Positions 52,600-62,699 of a stretch of 64,000 nt of DNA are shown piece by piece. Below the pieces are notes generated by a model that saw only the letters and a program-made list of their open reading frames with translations, had not been told where the DNA came from and ran no database searches. The position numbers and the translations under genes are program-made. Every line of letters begins with the position of its first letter. Position 1 is the first letter of the stretch. This stretch comes from Mesorhizobium sp. SARCC-RB16n (GTDB lineage Bacteria; Pseudomonadota; Alphaproteobacteria; Rhizobiales; Rhizobiaceae), in contig NZ_ML703264.1 of the NCBI RefSeq assembly GCF_008520305.1, positions 373,358 to 437,357 on the forward strand, given 5' to 3'.

Positions 52600-54174
52600 G
52601 TGAGCGAGTTCGACGCCATCTTTGTCGGGGCGGGCCACAACACTCTGGCATGCGCCGCGCATCTGGCGCTCAAGGGCTGGAAAACCGGGGTTTTCGAGCG
52701 CAGCGCAACAATCGGCGGCGCCGTCCAGACCCGAGAATTCACCCTCCCCGGCTTCCGCCACGACTTCGGCGCGATGAATCTGAGCCTGTTCGCCGGCTCC
52801 GCCTTTCACCGGAAATATGCAAATGAATTGAAAGCGCAGGGGCTGGAGTTCGCGCCGGTCGCCGACTGTTTCGCCAGCGCCTTTCCGGATGGACACTGGT
52901 TCGGCGTCAGCAACGATCTGGAAAAGACCGCCGGCCGCATGGCTGCCTTTTCAGCCGCCGATGCCGCGACATGGCGCAGGCTGGTCGCCGCCTTCCCGGC
53001 CGAGGCCGAGCATTTGTTCAAGCTGCTGGGCTTGCCGATGAGCGCCCGTGCGCTTGCCGGCACAGCCTGGAACCTGTGGCGCAAGAAGGGTGTTTCCGGC
53101 GCGCTCGACAGCGGCCGGCTGCTGTTGTCGTCGCCGCGCGCGTGGCTGGAGGAAAACTTCGAGTCTCCACACATCAGGGCGACGCTCGCCACTTGGGGAA
53201 TGCATCTCGACTTCGCCCCCGACATCGCCGGTGGCGCCGTGTTTCCCTATCTGGAATCGATGGCCAACCAGAGTTTCGGCATGGTGCTGGGCAAGGGCGG
53301 CGCCGATACCATCATCCGGGCGCTGGCCGGCATGGTGACGTCGGCAGGCGGCAAGATCGTCACCGGCGCCGATGTCGCCGAGATCAAGGTCTCCGGCGGC
53401 AAGGCGACCGGTGTGCGGCTCGCTTCCGGCGAAACGCATACGGCCACCAGGGCGATCATCGCAGGCGTCGCGCCCAAGGCGCTGACCGGCAAGCTGCTGC
53501 CCGGCGGTTCCGGCAACGCCGGCTTCGACATGGCGATGCAAAAATTCCGGCATGCGCCGGGCACAATGATGATCCATCTGGCGCAGGACGACCTGCCGGA
53601 CTGGCGCGCCGGGGCCGAGCTTCGGCAGTTTGCCTATGTGCATCTGGCGCCATCGCTCGACCAGATGGCCCGCACCTATCAGCAGGCGATGGCAGGCATG
53701 TTGCCGGACGAACCGGTGCTGGTCGTCGGCCAGCCGACGGCGGTCGATCCGTCGCGCGCGCCTGCGGGCAAACATGTTCTGTGGGTGCAGGTGCGCATGC
53801 TGCCCGCCGAAATCGTGGGCGACGCCTCGGCCAAGATCGCGCCAGCGCATTGGGACGAGGTCAAGGAGGCCTATGCCGACCGGGTGCTCGACATCATCGA
53901 GACCTACGCGCCAGGCCTGCGAAGCAAGATCCTCGGCCGTGCGGTGTTTTCGCCCATCGATCTCCAGCGCGAGAACCCGAACCTGGTCGGTGGCGACCAG
54001 GTCTGCGGCAGTCATCATCTGTCCCAGAACTTTTTGTTTCGCCCGGCGCGCGGCTATGCCGGCTGGAACACGCCGATCGGCAATCTGCACCTCACCGGCG
54101 CCGCGACATGGCCCGGTGCCGGCACGGGTGCCGCCTCGGGCTTCATGCTCGCGCAACAGCTTGGCGGGAGGTAG
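52600..54174 (+). CDS. Phytoene dehydrogenase-like FAD-dependent oxidoreductase (second copy)
   Basis: 524 residues from a GTG at 52600. FAD motif FDAIFVGAGHNTLACAAHLALKGWKTGVFERSATIGG, and C-terminal LTGAATWPGAGTGAASGFMLAQQLGGR. It is paralogous to the gene at 49828-51399 and shares the N-P-N-LVGGD motif near the C-terminus. The two may act together or on related substrates. First gene of the rightward operon; the binding-protein gene of the transporter follows after 109 bp. Confidence 0.86.
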   Translation: MSEFDAIFVGAGHNTLACAAHLALKGWKTGVFERSATIGGAVQTREFTLPGFRHDFGAMNLSLFAGSAFHRKYANELKAQGLEFAPVADCFASAFPDGHWFGVSNDLEKTAGRMAAFSAADAATWRRLVAAFPAEAEHLFKLLGLPMSARALAGTAWNLWRKKGVSGALDSGRLLLSSPRAWLEENFESPHIRATLATWGMHLDFAPDIAGGAVFPYLESMANQSFGMVLGKGGADTIIRALAGMVTSAGGKIVTGADVAEIKVSGGKATGVRLASGETHTATRAIIAGVAPKALTGKLLPGGSGNAGFDMAMQKFRHAPGTMMIHLAQDDLPDWRAGAELRQFAYVHLAPSLDQMARTYQQAMAGMLPDEPVLVVGQPTAVDPSRAPAGKHVLWVQVRMLPAEIVGDASAKIAPAHWDEVKEAYADRVLDIIETYAPGLRSKILGRAVFSPIDLQRENPNLVGGDQVCGSHHLSQNFLFRPARGYAGWNTPIGNLHLTGAATWPGAGTGAASGFMLAQQLGGR

Positions 54175-54283
54175 ATCCGACGATTCATAGAGGCGACGAG
54201 AGCAAGGCGCTGCTGCCTACGAAGCCCGAACCAATGACCGGACGAAGCCGCGCAAAGACAATAAACCAACAAGGGGAACGACC

Positions 54284-55813
54284 ATGACAATCAACAGACG
54301 CGAATTGCTCGGATACAGTGCCGCGGCACTTGGCGTGGCCGCCGTCGGCCTGCCGAAGATCGCCAAGGCTGCCGCCGGCGAACTGACCATCGCCTACAAT
54401 GTGAACCTGCCGTCCTGGGATCCGACCACCGGACCGTCGGCCGTCAACCCGACCATCCAGGGCCTCTACCAGTCGGTGTTCGATCAGTTTATCCCGCAGA
54501 AGCCGGACCTGTCTTTCGCGCCAGGCCTGCTCACCGAATGGGGTTGGAACGACGACCGCACCAAGGTGATGATGACGGTGCGCGAGGGCGTGAAATGGCA
54601 TGACGGTTCGCCGTTCACGCCGGAAGACGTTGTCTGGTCGCTGCAACGGGCGGGCGACGAAAAGACCGGCAACCCGATCCAGTTCGTCTGGAAGAACGTC
54701 AACAATTTCAAGATCGACGGCTACAAGATCACTGGCGACGTGGTGCAGTTCGACCCGGTCTATTTCAAATGGATGTCGTTCCTGACCGGCTACATCATGC
54801 CTAAGGCCTATTACGAGAAGGTCGGCGCCGAAGGCTTCGAGAAGGCGCCGATCGGCACCGGCCCCTACATGGTCGAAAAATTCGAGCGCAACGCCTTCCT
54901 GCGGCTGAAGGCCAACCCGAACTACTGGGGCGGCAAGCCGGCCTTCGAGAATGTGACGATCAAGTTCGTCACCGACGCCGCGAGCCGCGTCGCCGAGGTC
55001 GAATCCGGCTCCTCTCAGGTAACGCTTGAAATCCCTTATGAGGAGTATGACCGGCTGATCGCCAAGGACGGGCTTGCCGGCTCGATTAAGAACGTTTCCG
55101 ACATCGGCATGATCTTCTTCAACAACAAGGATGCCATGCTCGACAAGAACGTCCGCCAGGCGGCCGTGATGGCTGTCGACAAGGACCTTCTGGTCAAGCG
55201 GCTGCTGCGCGGCTACGGCCAGCCGATCGACACGCTGGAGACGCCGGAATACGCCGCCTACGACGCCTCGATCAAGGTCGAGCACAATCCTGAGAAGGCC
55301 AAGGAACTGCTCGCCGCTTCAGGCTATTCACAGGAGAAGCCGGCCAAGATCACCATCCAGACGACCAAGGGCTTCAAGCCCAAGGATTACGAAATGGTAC
55401 AGGCGATCGTCGGCATGTGGCGCAAGGTCGGCATCGAGGCAACGATCGAAGTCTACGAGATCGCCAAGCACTACGAGCTGCGCGCCGCGCACAAGCTGGC
55501 GCCGGCGGCCTTCTACAACTGGGGCAACGCCATCGGCGATCCGACCACCTCGACGGGCTTCGCCATGTTCGGGCCATCGCCGCACTCGTCATGGAAGACC
55601 GACGATCTCGACGCCAAGATCGGCCCGCTCTGGGGCGAAAAGGACGAGGCCAAGCGCATCGCCGGCTGGAAGGCGGTCGACAAATACATCGCCGAGCAGG
55701 CCTATGTGCTGCCGCTGCTGCAGTTCGCGCAGCCGATCGTGCATGCCAAGGGCGTCAACGTGGTGCAGCATATTTCCGGCGCGCTGCTGCCGGCGCTGAT
55801 GACCCCGGCCTGA
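54284..55813 (+). CDS. ABC transporter substrate-binding protein (SBP_bac_5 family), cluster-associated
   Basis: 509 residues. N-terminal NRRELLGYSAAALGVAAVGLPKIAKA is a twin-arginine-like signal. Family-5 features: NVNLPSWDPTTGPSAVNPTIQGLYQSVFD, GVKWHDGSPFTPEDVVWSLQRA and NVRQAAVMAVDKDLLVKRLLRGYGQP. It is the ligand-binding component for the permeases and ATPases that follow. The pairing with aromatic-degradation genes suggests a non-peptide ligand, as is known for some family members. A hairpin follows the stop. Confidence 0.92.
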   Translation: MTINRRELLGYSAAALGVAAVGLPKIAKAAAGELTIAYNVNLPSWDPTTGPSAVNPTIQGLYQSVFDQFIPQKPDLSFAPGLLTEWGWNDDRTKVMMTVREGVKWHDGSPFTPEDVVWSLQRAGDEKTGNPIQFVWKNVNNFKIDGYKITGDVVQFDPVYFKWMSFLTGYIMPKAYYEKVGAEGFEKAPIGTGPYMVEKFERNAFLRLKANPNYWGGKPAFENVTIKFVTDAASRVAEVESGSSQVTLEIPYEEYDRLIAKDGLAGSIKNVSDIGMIFFNNKDAMLDKNVRQAAVMAVDKDLLVKRLLRGYGQPIDTLETPEYAAYDASIKVEHNPEKAKELLAASGYSQEKPAKITIQTTKGFKPKDYEMVQAIVGMWRKVGIEATIEVYEIAKHYELRAAHKLAPAAFYNWGNAIGDPTTSTGFAMFGPSPHSSWKTDDLDAKIGPLWGEKDEAKRIAGWKAVDKYIAEQAYVLPLLQFAQPIVHAKGVNVVQHISGALLPALMTPA

Positions 55814-55829
55814 TCGGCCTGGAATTGCC

Positions 55830-55855
55830 GCGCGCCGTCGCCAATGACGGCGCGC
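55830..55855 (+). terminator. Hairpin between binding-protein and permease genes
   Basis: GCGCGCCGTC-GCCAAT-GACGGCGCGC, a perfect 10-bp stem followed by ATTTT, 16 bases after the binding-protein stop. It could be a partial terminator or stabiliser giving more binding protein than permease, a common arrangement in ABC operons. Confidence 0.6.
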
Positions 55856-55901
55856 ATTTTCCATCAGGCATAAGAGCCCACGGGCTCCTGCAAAGACTTA
55901 C

Positions 55902-56909
55902 ATGCTCCTGCAACGATTCCTGATCCGTCTATTGACGATGCTGGTCACGCTGTTCGGCGTGGCCGTCGTTGTATTCGTGGTCATCCGCGTCGCGCCCGGC
56001 GATCCGATCGCCATGATGCTGCCGCCCGGTGCGACGGATGCCGATATAGCCCGTCTGCGCGCGCTCTACGGGCTGGACAAGACTATCGTCGAGCAATTCT
56101 TCATCTGGCTGTCCGGTGTCGCCAGGGGCGATTTCGGAACCTCGATCTCGCTGCGGCAAGACGTGCTCGGCCTCGTCTTCAACCGGCTGCCGGCCACGCT
56201 GGAGCTTGCCATCGTCGCGCTGGTCATGGCGGTGGCGATCGGCGGCACGACGGCGATCCTCGGCGCGCGCGAGCGCGGCACGGCGATCGAGGCCGGCATC
56301 GACATCGCCAGCGGTGCTGCCCTTTCCATTCCCGATTTCCTCTGGGGCCTGGTGCTGATCCTGCTGTTCGGCGTGCTGGTGCCGATCTTCGACATTTCCG
56401 GGCGCGTGTCGCCGCAACTCGACCTGCCCTTCGTCACCCAGTTCTATTTCTTCGAGAGCCTGCTTCGGCTGCGCTTCGACCTGACCTGGGATCTGTTGAA
56501 GCATATGTTGATGCCGGCGATTGCCTTGGCGCTGCCGCTGGCGGCAATCATCTCGCAGCTTCTCAAACAGTCGCTGAAAGAAGTGCTCGACCTCGATTAT
56601 GTCGTGCTGGCGCGGGTCAAGGGTTTCTCGGAAACGCAGGTCATCCTGCGCGAGGCGCTGAAGAACGCCGCACTGCCGACACTGACCCTGATCGGCGTGC
56701 AATTCACCTTCCTCATCGGCGGCACGGTCATCGTCGAGCGGCTGTTCTCCTATGAGGGCCTCGGCAACATGGCAATCGATGCCGTCATCAACCGCGACCT
56801 GCCATTGATTCAGGGCATCGTGCTGGTCTTCGCGCTGCTGTTCGTGCTGATCAACCTTGCCGTCGACATGATGTATGCGCTGCTCAATCCGAGGCTGCGC
56901 CATGGATGA
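55902..56909 (+). CDS. ABC transporter permease (DppB type), cluster-associated
   Basis: 335 residues. Begins LLQRFLIRLLTMLVTLFGVAVVVFVVIRVAPGDPI, then LRALYGLDKTIVEQFFIWLSGVARGDFGTSISLRQ, both DppB-type. The EAA loop reads YVVLARVKGFSETQVILREALKNA. Stops after NLAVDMMYALLNPRLR. It overlaps the next permease gene by eight bases. Confidence 0.93.
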   Translation: MLLQRFLIRLLTMLVTLFGVAVVVFVVIRVAPGDPIAMMLPPGATDADIARLRALYGLDKTIVEQFFIWLSGVARGDFGTSISLRQDVLGLVFNRLPATLELAIVALVMAVAIGGTTAILGARERGTAIEAGIDIASGAALSIPDFLWGLVLILLFGVLVPIFDISGRVSPQLDLPFVTQFYFFESLLRLRFDLTWDLLKHMLMPAIALALPLAAIISQLLKQSLKEVLDLDYVVLARVKGFSETQVILREALKNAALPTLTLIGVQFTFLIGGTVIVERLFSYEGLGNMAIDAVINRDLPLIQGIVLVFALLFVLINLAVDMMYALLNPRLRHG

Positions 56910-57750
56910 GGCACGCATTTCGCGGCGCGGATGGAGCCCGAGGCTGTGGCTGGCCGGCGGCTGGCTGCTCATCGCGTTGCTGGCGGCGATCTTCGCGCCG
57001 CTGGTGGCGCCGCAGGATCCGCTGGCACAGGATTTGATGCTGGAGCGTTTGCCGCCGTTCTGGCTCGATGGCGCAGAGCCCGGCTATTGGCTTGGCACCG
57101 ACAGCCTCGGCCGCGACCTGCTCTCGCGCCTGATTTTCGGCGGCCGCATCGCCTTCATCGTTGCTTTCGCGGCGGCCAGCGCCGCCTGCCTCGTCGGTTC
57201 GACGCTGGGACTGATCGCGGGCTATTTCGGCGGCTGGGCCGATCGCATCATCTCGCGCATCGTCGACATCTGGATGGCGTTCCCGCCTGTGCTGTTCGCC
57301 ATCCTGCTGGTGGCCGTGCTCGGCACCGGCCTCAGCTCCGTCATTCTCGCCATCGCGATCATCGACTGGACGCGTTTCTGCCGGGTCATCCGCGCCGAAG
57401 CCATGGGCCAGTCGCGCATGGACTATGTCGAGAATGCCCGCATTGCCGGCTACGGCCGTATCGGCATCATGCTGCGCGAGGTGCTGCCCAATGTTGTGCC
57501 TTCGATCGTGGCGCTGCTGTCGCTGGAAATGGGCATCGCCGTCATCGTCGAGGCGATCCTGTCCTTCGTCAATCTGTCGATCTCGACCGATGATCCGACC
57601 TGGGGCGGCATCATCGCCGAGGGCCGGCTGTCGATCCATCAAGCCTGGTGGGTGTTGGTGTTTCCGCTGGTCACGCTCATCCTCACCGTATTGTCATTCA
57701 GCCAGTTCGGCGAAGCGCTGAAGTCGCGTTTCGATCCGGTGCTGCGATGA
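56902..57750 (+). CDS. ABC transporter permease (DppC type), cluster-associated
   Basis: 282 residues from the ATG at 56902. First helix WLAGGWLLIALLAAIFAPLVAPQDPL, then YWLGTDSLGRDLLSRLIFGGR, the DppC loop, and EAA region RVIRAEAMGQSRMDYVENARIAG. Ends FSQFGEALKSRFDPVLR. It overlaps both neighbours (8 and 4 bases). Confidence 0.93.
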   Translation: MDEARISRRGWSPRLWLAGGWLLIALLAAIFAPLVAPQDPLAQDLMLERLPPFWLDGAEPGYWLGTDSLGRDLLSRLIFGGRIAFIVAFAAASAACLVGSTLGLIAGYFGGWADRIISRIVDIWMAFPPVLFAILLVAVLGTGLSSVILAIAIIDWTRFCRVIRAEAMGQSRMDYVENARIAGYGRIGIMLREVLPNVVPSIVALLSLEMGIAVIVEAILSFVNLSISTDDPTWGGIIAEGRLSIHQAWWVLVFPLVTLILTVLSFSQFGEALKSRFDPVLR

Positions 57751-58625
57751 GCGCCTGCCTCGACATCGCCAATCTGAGCGCCGTGCTGGCCAACGGCCAA
57801 CGCGTGCTGCGCTCTGTTTCGCTCACCGTGCAACCCGGCGAGGTGCGCGCGCTGGTGGGTGAGAGCGGCGCCGGCAAGACGATGATCGGCAAGGCGGTGC
57901 TTGGCGTCCTGCCATCGAGCGTGAGCATCGTCGAGGGCGATATGCGGCTCGAGGGCGAGGACCTCGGCAAGCTTCCACCGAAGGCACGGCGCGCGCTGAT
58001 CGGCGCGCGCACGGCGCTGATCCCGCAGGATCCGCTGACCGCGCTCAACCCGTCGCGCCGCATCGGCCCGCAGATGACCGACCGGCTGGTGCGCATTCTC
58101 GGCTGGAGCGGCGACGGGGCCGATCGGCGGACCCGCCAGTTGCTGGACGAGGTGCAGATCCGCGACCCCGACCGCGTGCTGAAAAGTTATCCGCACGAAT
58201 TGTCCGGCGGCATGCGCCAGCGCGTGCTGATTGCGGCGGCCTTTGCCGCCGAGCCACGGCTGATCGTCGCGGACGAGCCGACCACGGCGCTCGACGTCAC
58301 CGTACAGAAACAGATACTTCGGCTGATCGCCGCCTTGCAGCGCGAGCACGGCACCGCGATCCTGTTCGTCACCCATGATCTCGGCGTCGTTGCCAAGATC
58401 AGCCAGAAAGTGTCGGTGCTCTATGCCGGCAAGGTGGTGGAAGAGGCCGGGACGGCTGATCTCTTCGCCGCACCTCGGCATCCGTACACCCGGGCGCTGA
58501 TGGCTGCGACGCCGCGCTACACCGATCCCTTCGCTTCGCTGAAGCCGGTGGACGAGACGGTGCTGGCCGGACTCGCCGCCGAGATCGCCGCCGCCGACCA
58601 GGCCTGGAGGCGCCCGAATGGCTGA
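57747..58625 (+). CDS. ABC transporter ATP-binding protein (DppD type), cluster-associated
   Basis: 292 residues from the ATG at 57747. Walker A VGESGAGKTMIGKA, signature LSGGMRQRVLIAAAF, Walker [15 protein letters not shown], switch VTHDLGVV, and C-terminal RHPYTRALMAATPR extension. The start overlaps the permease stop (ATGA) and the next ATPase overlaps by eight bases. Confidence 0.93.
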   Translation: MSACLDIANLSAVLANGQRVLRSVSLTVQPGEVRALVGESGAGKTMIGKAVLGVLPSSVSIVEGDMRLEGEDLGKLPPKARRALIGARTALIPQDPLTALNPSRRIGPQMTDRLVRILGWSGDGADRRTRQLLDEVQIRDPDRVLKSYPHELSGGMRQRVLIAAAFAAEPRLIVADEPTTALDVTVQKQILRLIAALQREHGTAILFVTHDLGVVAKISQKVSVLYAGKVVEEAGTADLFAAPRHPYTRALMAATPRYTDPFASLKPVDETVLAGLAAEIAAADQAWRRPNG

Positions 58626-59436
58626 GCCGCTGTTTTCCGTCCACGGGCTGAAGGTCGCGCTGCCCGACATGACGCGCAAGCCACTGATCGGCCGCGCACC
58701 TTTTGCCGAGATTCTGAAAGGCCTGGATTTCGACCTGCCCAAGGGCTCGGTCACGGGCATCGTCGGCGAATCCGGGTCCGGGAAATCGACGCTCGGCCGC
58801 GCGCTGGTGCGGCTGCTGGAGCCGAGCGCCGGCAGCATCCGTTTCGAGGGCCGCGATATCACCCATCTGCCGGAAGCGGCACTGCGGCCGCTGCGCTGCG
58901 ACCTGCAGATGATCTTCCAGGATCCGATGTCGTCGCTCAACCCGCGCCGCACCATTGCCAGCATCATCGCCGCACCGCTCAAGCAGAACGGGCTTGGCGA
59001 CAAACTGAAGACGCGCGTCGCCGAGGCACTGCAACGCGTCGGCCTGCCGCAAAGCTTCGCCGGCCGCTACCGCCACCAACTGTCGGGCGGCCAGCGCCAG
59101 CGCGTCGGCATTGCGCGCGCGCTGGCGCTGTCACCGAAATTCGTGCTGGCCGACGAGATCGTCTCCGGGCTCGACGTCTCTACGCAGGCGCAGATCCTCA
59201 CCCTGCTGGAAAAGCTTGCCGCGGAGATGGGCCTGACGGTCGCCTTCATCAGCCACGATCTGTCGGTCATCCGGCGACTCTGCCAACAGGTGATCGTCAT
59301 GCGCGAGGGCAGCATCGTCGAGGCGAGCGCCACGGACGCGCTGTTCGACAATCCCAGGGAGACTTACACGCGAGACCTGCTTGCCGCCATTCCGCTTCCC
59401 GAGATCGACGCGGACTGGCTGCGGCCGCCCGCATAA
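58618..59436 (+). CDS. ABC transporter ATP-binding protein (DppF type), cluster-associated
   Basis: 272 residues. Walker [17 protein letters not shown], signature [15 protein letters not shown], a Walker B of the form FVLADEIVSGLDVST (DEIVSGLD in place of the usual DEPTSALD) and switch ISHDLSVI. Last gene of the transporter; 198 bp follow before the monooxygenase gene, containing a candidate operator but no other gene. Confidence 0.92.
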   Translation: MAEPLFSVHGLKVALPDMTRKPLIGRAPFAEILKGLDFDLPKGSVTGIVGESGSGKSTLGRALVRLLEPSAGSIRFEGRDITHLPEAALRPLRCDLQMIFQDPMSSLNPRRTIASIIAAPLKQNGLGDKLKTRVAEALQRVGLPQSFAGRYRHQLSGGQRQRVGIARALALSPKFVLADEIVSGLDVSTQAQILTLLEKLAAEMGLTVAFISHDLSVIRRLCQQVIVMREGSIVEASATDALFDNPRETYTRDLLAAIPLPEIDADWLRPPA

Positions 59437-59566
59437 GACTTTTCATCGCGCAGACCCAAGGCCGGCGTGCTCCTGTTCGGCTCAATCGGTGCGGCGGCGC
59501 CGGCTACGCCTGCAGGACGTTGCGCAAGCGCCACCCAAGGCCTGGATAATCATTTCGACATAAAAC

Positions 59567-59580
59567 TTTAAGCTTGAAAT
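59567..59580. promoter_or_regulatory. Candidate MarR operator upstream of the monooxygenase gene
   Basis: CTTTAAGCTTGAAA matches 11 of 14 positions of the candidate site at 52570-52583 and includes a palindromic TAAGCTT(A) core. It is 54 bp before the ATG of the monooxygenase gene in an AT-rich patch, suggesting that these genes have their own regulated promoter. Confidence 0.45.
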
Positions 59581-59634
59581 ATCTTACCTCCGGCGCGATA
59601 CTGAGGCATAGCAAGCGAAGAGGAGATCGCACAG

Positions 59635-61929
59635 ATGAAGGTTGCGGTTCTCGGCGGCGGACCAGCCGGCCTCTATTTCGCCATTTCGATGAAACTGAGG
59701 GACGCCGCGCACGACGTGACGGTTTTCGAGCGCAACCGCGCCGACGACACGTTCGGCTGGGGCGTGGTGCTCTCGGCCGAGACTCTCGACAATCTTGCGA
59801 AGAATGATCCGGTCAGCGCGGTCTGGATCAAGAAGCATTTTGCCTATTGGGACGACATCGCCGTCATCCATGACGGCGTGCGCACGGTTTCGTCGGGCCA
59901 CGGCTTCTGCGGCATCGGCCGTAAGCGTCTGCTGGTCCTCTTGCAGCGGCGCGCGCGCGAACTCGGCGTCAAGCTGATGTTCGAAACCGACATCGCCGAC
60001 CCCCTGCCCTATATGGAGACGCATGATCTGGTCGTCGCCGCCGACGGGTTGAACTCCAGGGCGCGCAATACCTTCGTCGATATCTTCAAGCCCGACATCG
60101 ACACGCGCAAATGCAAGTTCGTGTGGCTGGGCACCAACCAGAAATTCGACGACGCTTTCACCTTCATCTTCGAAAAGACCGAGCATGGCTGGGTGTGGGC
60201 GCACGCCTACCAGTTCGACAGCGACACGGCGACCTTCATCGTCGAGTGCAGCGAACAGACCTGGGCTGCCTTCGGCTTCGGTGCGATGTCGCAGCAGGAA
60301 TCGATCGCTGTCTGCGAACGCATCTTCGAAAAGCATCTCGGCGGCCACGCGCTGATGACCAATGCCAACCACATCCGTGGCTCGGCCTGGATCAATTTCC
60401 CGCGCGTTTTGTGCGAGCGCTGGTCCTACAAGAACCTCGCGCTGATGGGCGACGCGGCGGCCTCGGCGCATTTCTCGATCGGCTCCGGCACTAAACTCGC
60501 CCTGGAAAGTGCGGTGGCGCTGGCCGAGTACGTCGAAACCGAACCCGATCTCGAGGGCGCGTTCCGTAGATATGAGGATGCTCGCCGCACCGAGGTGCTG
60601 AAGCTGCAATCAGCGGCGCGCAATTCGCTCGAATGGTTCGAGGAGGTGGAGCGCTATCTCGGCCTTGATCCGGTGCAGTTCAACTATTCGCTTTTGACCC
60701 GTTCGCAACGGATCAGCCACGAGAATCTTCGGTTGCGAGACGCCGAGTGGCTGGGCAGAGCGGAAGAATGGTTCCAGCGCCAGGCCGGCGCCGGCGGCAA
60801 CAGGCTGCGCCGAGCGCCGATGTTCGCGCCCTTCAAGCTGCGCGACCTCAGCCTCAACAACCGCGTCGTCGTTTCGCCGATGGCGCAGTACAAGGCCGTC
60901 GACGGCTGCCCGACCGACTGGCATTTCACCCATTATGCCGAGCGCGCCAAGGGCGGCGCCGGACTCGTCTATATCGAGATGACCTGCGTCAGCCCGGAAG
61001 GGCGCATCACGCCCGGCTGCCCCGGATTTTATGCGCCGGAACATGAAGTGGCCTGGAAGCGACTGGTTGGTTTCGTTCATACCGAAACCGAAGCCAGGAT
61101 TTGCGCCCAGATCGGCCATTCCGGCGCCAAGGGTTCGACCCGTATCGGTTGGGAAGGCACCGACGTGCCGCTGGCTTCGGGCAACTGGCCCGTCATGGCG
61201 GCATCGGCCGTCGCGTGGTCGCCTGAGAACCAGATGCCGAAGGCGATGGACCGCGCCGACATGGATTTGGTGCGCGATCAATTCGTGGCCTCGGCCGAAA
61301 TGGCCGATCGTTGCGGCTTCGACATGCTCGAAATCCACGCCGCCCACGGCTATCTCCTGTCGTCCTTCATCACGCCGGTCACCAACCGGCGCACGGACGC
61401 CTATGGCGGTTCGCTGGAAAACCGCATGCGCTATCCCCTGGAAATCTTCCACGCGGTGCGCGCCGCCTGGCCGGCGGGAAAGCCGATCTCGGTGCGCATT
61501 TCGGCCAATGACTGGGTCGGGATCGAAGGCGTGACGCCGGCAGATGCCGTCGAGATCGCTGGGATGCTGCACGAGGCCGGCGTCGATATCTGCGACGTAT
61601 CGGCCGGCCAGACCTCGGTTGCCGCCAAGCCGGTCTATGGCCGCATGTTCCAGACACCGTTCTCGGACCGCATCCGCAATGAGGTCGGCATGGCGACCAT
61701 GGCGGTCGGCAACATCTACGAGCCCGATCATGTCAATTCGATCCTTATGGCCGGCCGCGCCGACCTGGTGGCGCTGGCACGGCCGCATCTCGCCGATCCC
61801 TACTGGACGCTCCATGCGGCGGTGACGCTCGGCGACCGTGGCGTCAGATGGCCGGATCCCTATCTGCCCGGACGCGACCAGCTCTACCGGCTGGCAGAGC
61901 GCGACGCGGCCGCGGGGCTGAAAGTATGA
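59635..61929 (+). CDS. Bifunctional 2-aminobenzoyl-CoA monooxygenase/reductase-type enzyme (annotated in relatives as salicylyl-CoA 5-hydroxylase/oxidoreductase)
   Basis: 764 residues with two modules. Residues ~1-380 are a flavin monooxygenase: [20 protein letters not shown], then [15 protein letters not shown] and [18 protein letters not shown]. Residues ~395-760 are an old-yellow-enzyme reductase: [54 protein letters not shown] and [13 protein letters not shown]. The fusion and length match 2-aminobenzoyl-CoA monooxygenase/reductase of Azoarcus, which dearomatises anthraniloyl-CoA aerobically. Salicylyl-CoA is an alternative substrate. It overlaps the SDR gene by four bases (ATGA). Confidence 0.88.
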   Translation: MKVAVLGGGPAGLYFAISMKLRDAAHDVTVFERNRADDTFGWGVVLSAETLDNLAKNDPVSAVWIKKHFAYWDDIAVIHDGVRTVSSGHGFCGIGRKRLLVLLQRRARELGVKLMFETDIADPLPYMETHDLVVAADGLNSRARNTFVDIFKPDIDTRKCKFVWLGTNQKFDDAFTFIFEKTEHGWVWAHAYQFDSDTATFIVECSEQTWAAFGFGAMSQQESIAVCERIFEKHLGGHALMTNANHIRGSAWINFPRVLCERWSYKNLALMGDAAASAHFSIGSGTKLALESAVALAEYVETEPDLEGAFRRYEDARRTEVLKLQSAARNSLEWFEEVERYLGLDPVQFNYSLLTRSQRISHENLRLRDAEWLGRAEEWFQRQAGAGGNRLRRAPMFAPFKLRDLSLNNRVVVSPMAQYKAVDGCPTDWHFTHYAERAKGGAGLVYIEMTCVSPEGRITPGCPGFYAPEHEVAWKRLVGFVHTETEARICAQIGHSGAKGSTRIGWEGTDVPLASGNWPVMAASAVAWSPENQMPKAMDRADMDLVRDQFVASAEMADRCGFDMLEIHAAHGYLLSSFITPVTNRRTDAYGGSLENRMRYPLEIFHAVRAAWPAGKPISVRISANDWVGIEGVTPADAVEIAGMLHEAGVDICDVSAGQTSVAAKPVYGRMFQTPFSDRIRNEVGMATMAVGNIYEPDHVNSILMAGRADLVALARPHLADPYWTLHAAVTLGDRGVRWPDPYLPGRDQLYRLAERDAAAGLKV

Positions 61930-62699
61930 CGACGTCGGCGACACTCCACGGCAAGCACGCGCTGGTCACCGGCGGCGGATCCGGCGTCGGCCGGGCCATC
62001 GCGTTCACCTTGGCCGAGGCTGGTGTCGACGTGACCATATGCGGGCGCCGCGAAGCTGAACTCGCCAGGGTTGCCGGCGAAAACGGCCGCATCCATGGCA
62101 TTGTCGCCGACGTCACCGATGAGGCGGCGATGGCGGCGCTCTACACGCAAGCGGAGGCCGCGCGCGGACCGTTCGACATCGTCATCGCCAATGCCGGCAT
62201 GGCCGGCAGCACGCCGGCGCACAAGACCTCGCTGGCCGATTGGCAGCGGACGCTCGACGTCAATCTGACCGGGGCCTTCCTGACGGTGAAGCCGGCGCTG
62301 CCCGGCATGGCCGCGCGCAAGGCAGGCCGCATCGTCTTCATCGCCTCGACCGCCGGACTGAAAGGCTACGCCTACGTCGCGCCTTACGTCGCGGCCAAGC
62401 ATGGCGTTGTCGGCCTGATGCGGGCGGTGGCCGCCGAGACGGCGAAATCCGGCGTCACCGTCAACGCGGTGTGCCCGGGCTTCGTCGAGACCGACATGCT
62501 GGAAGAGTCCATCCAGCGCATCATCGAAAAGACGGGCCGCTCGGCAGAGCAGGCGCGAGCGAGCCTTGTCTCGACCAATCCGCAAGGCCGTTTCATCCAG
62601 CCGCAGGAGATTGCCGAAGCCGTGCTGTGGCTGTGCGGTGATGCGGCGCAATCGATCACCGGACAGGCGATTTCGATCTCGGGAGGTGAAACATGGTAG
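61926..62699 (+). CDS. SDR family oxidoreductase
   Basis: 257 residues from the ATG at 61926, overlapping the previous stop. Cofactor motif [17 protein letters not shown] motif at VIANAGMAG; catalytic Ser in [10 protein letters not shown] and YVAAK as Tyr-x-x-x-Lys. The fold is complete with a C-terminal [10 protein letters not shown]. Possibly a 3-hydroxyacyl-CoA-type dehydrogenase of the pathway. Coupled to the monooxygenase and followed by marR with a seven-base overlap. Confidence 0.9.
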   Translation: MTTSATLHGKHALVTGGGSGVGRAIAFTLAEAGVDVTICGRREAELARVAGENGRIHGIVADVTDEAAMAALYTQAEAARGPFDIVIANAGMAGSTPAHKTSLADWQRTLDVNLTGAFLTVKPALPGMAARKAGRIVFIASTAGLKGYAYVAPYVAAKHGVVGLMRAVAAETAKSGVTVNAVCPGFVETDMLEESIQRIIEKTGRSAEQARASLVSTNPQGRFIQPQEIAEAVLWLCGDAAQSITGQAISISGGETW

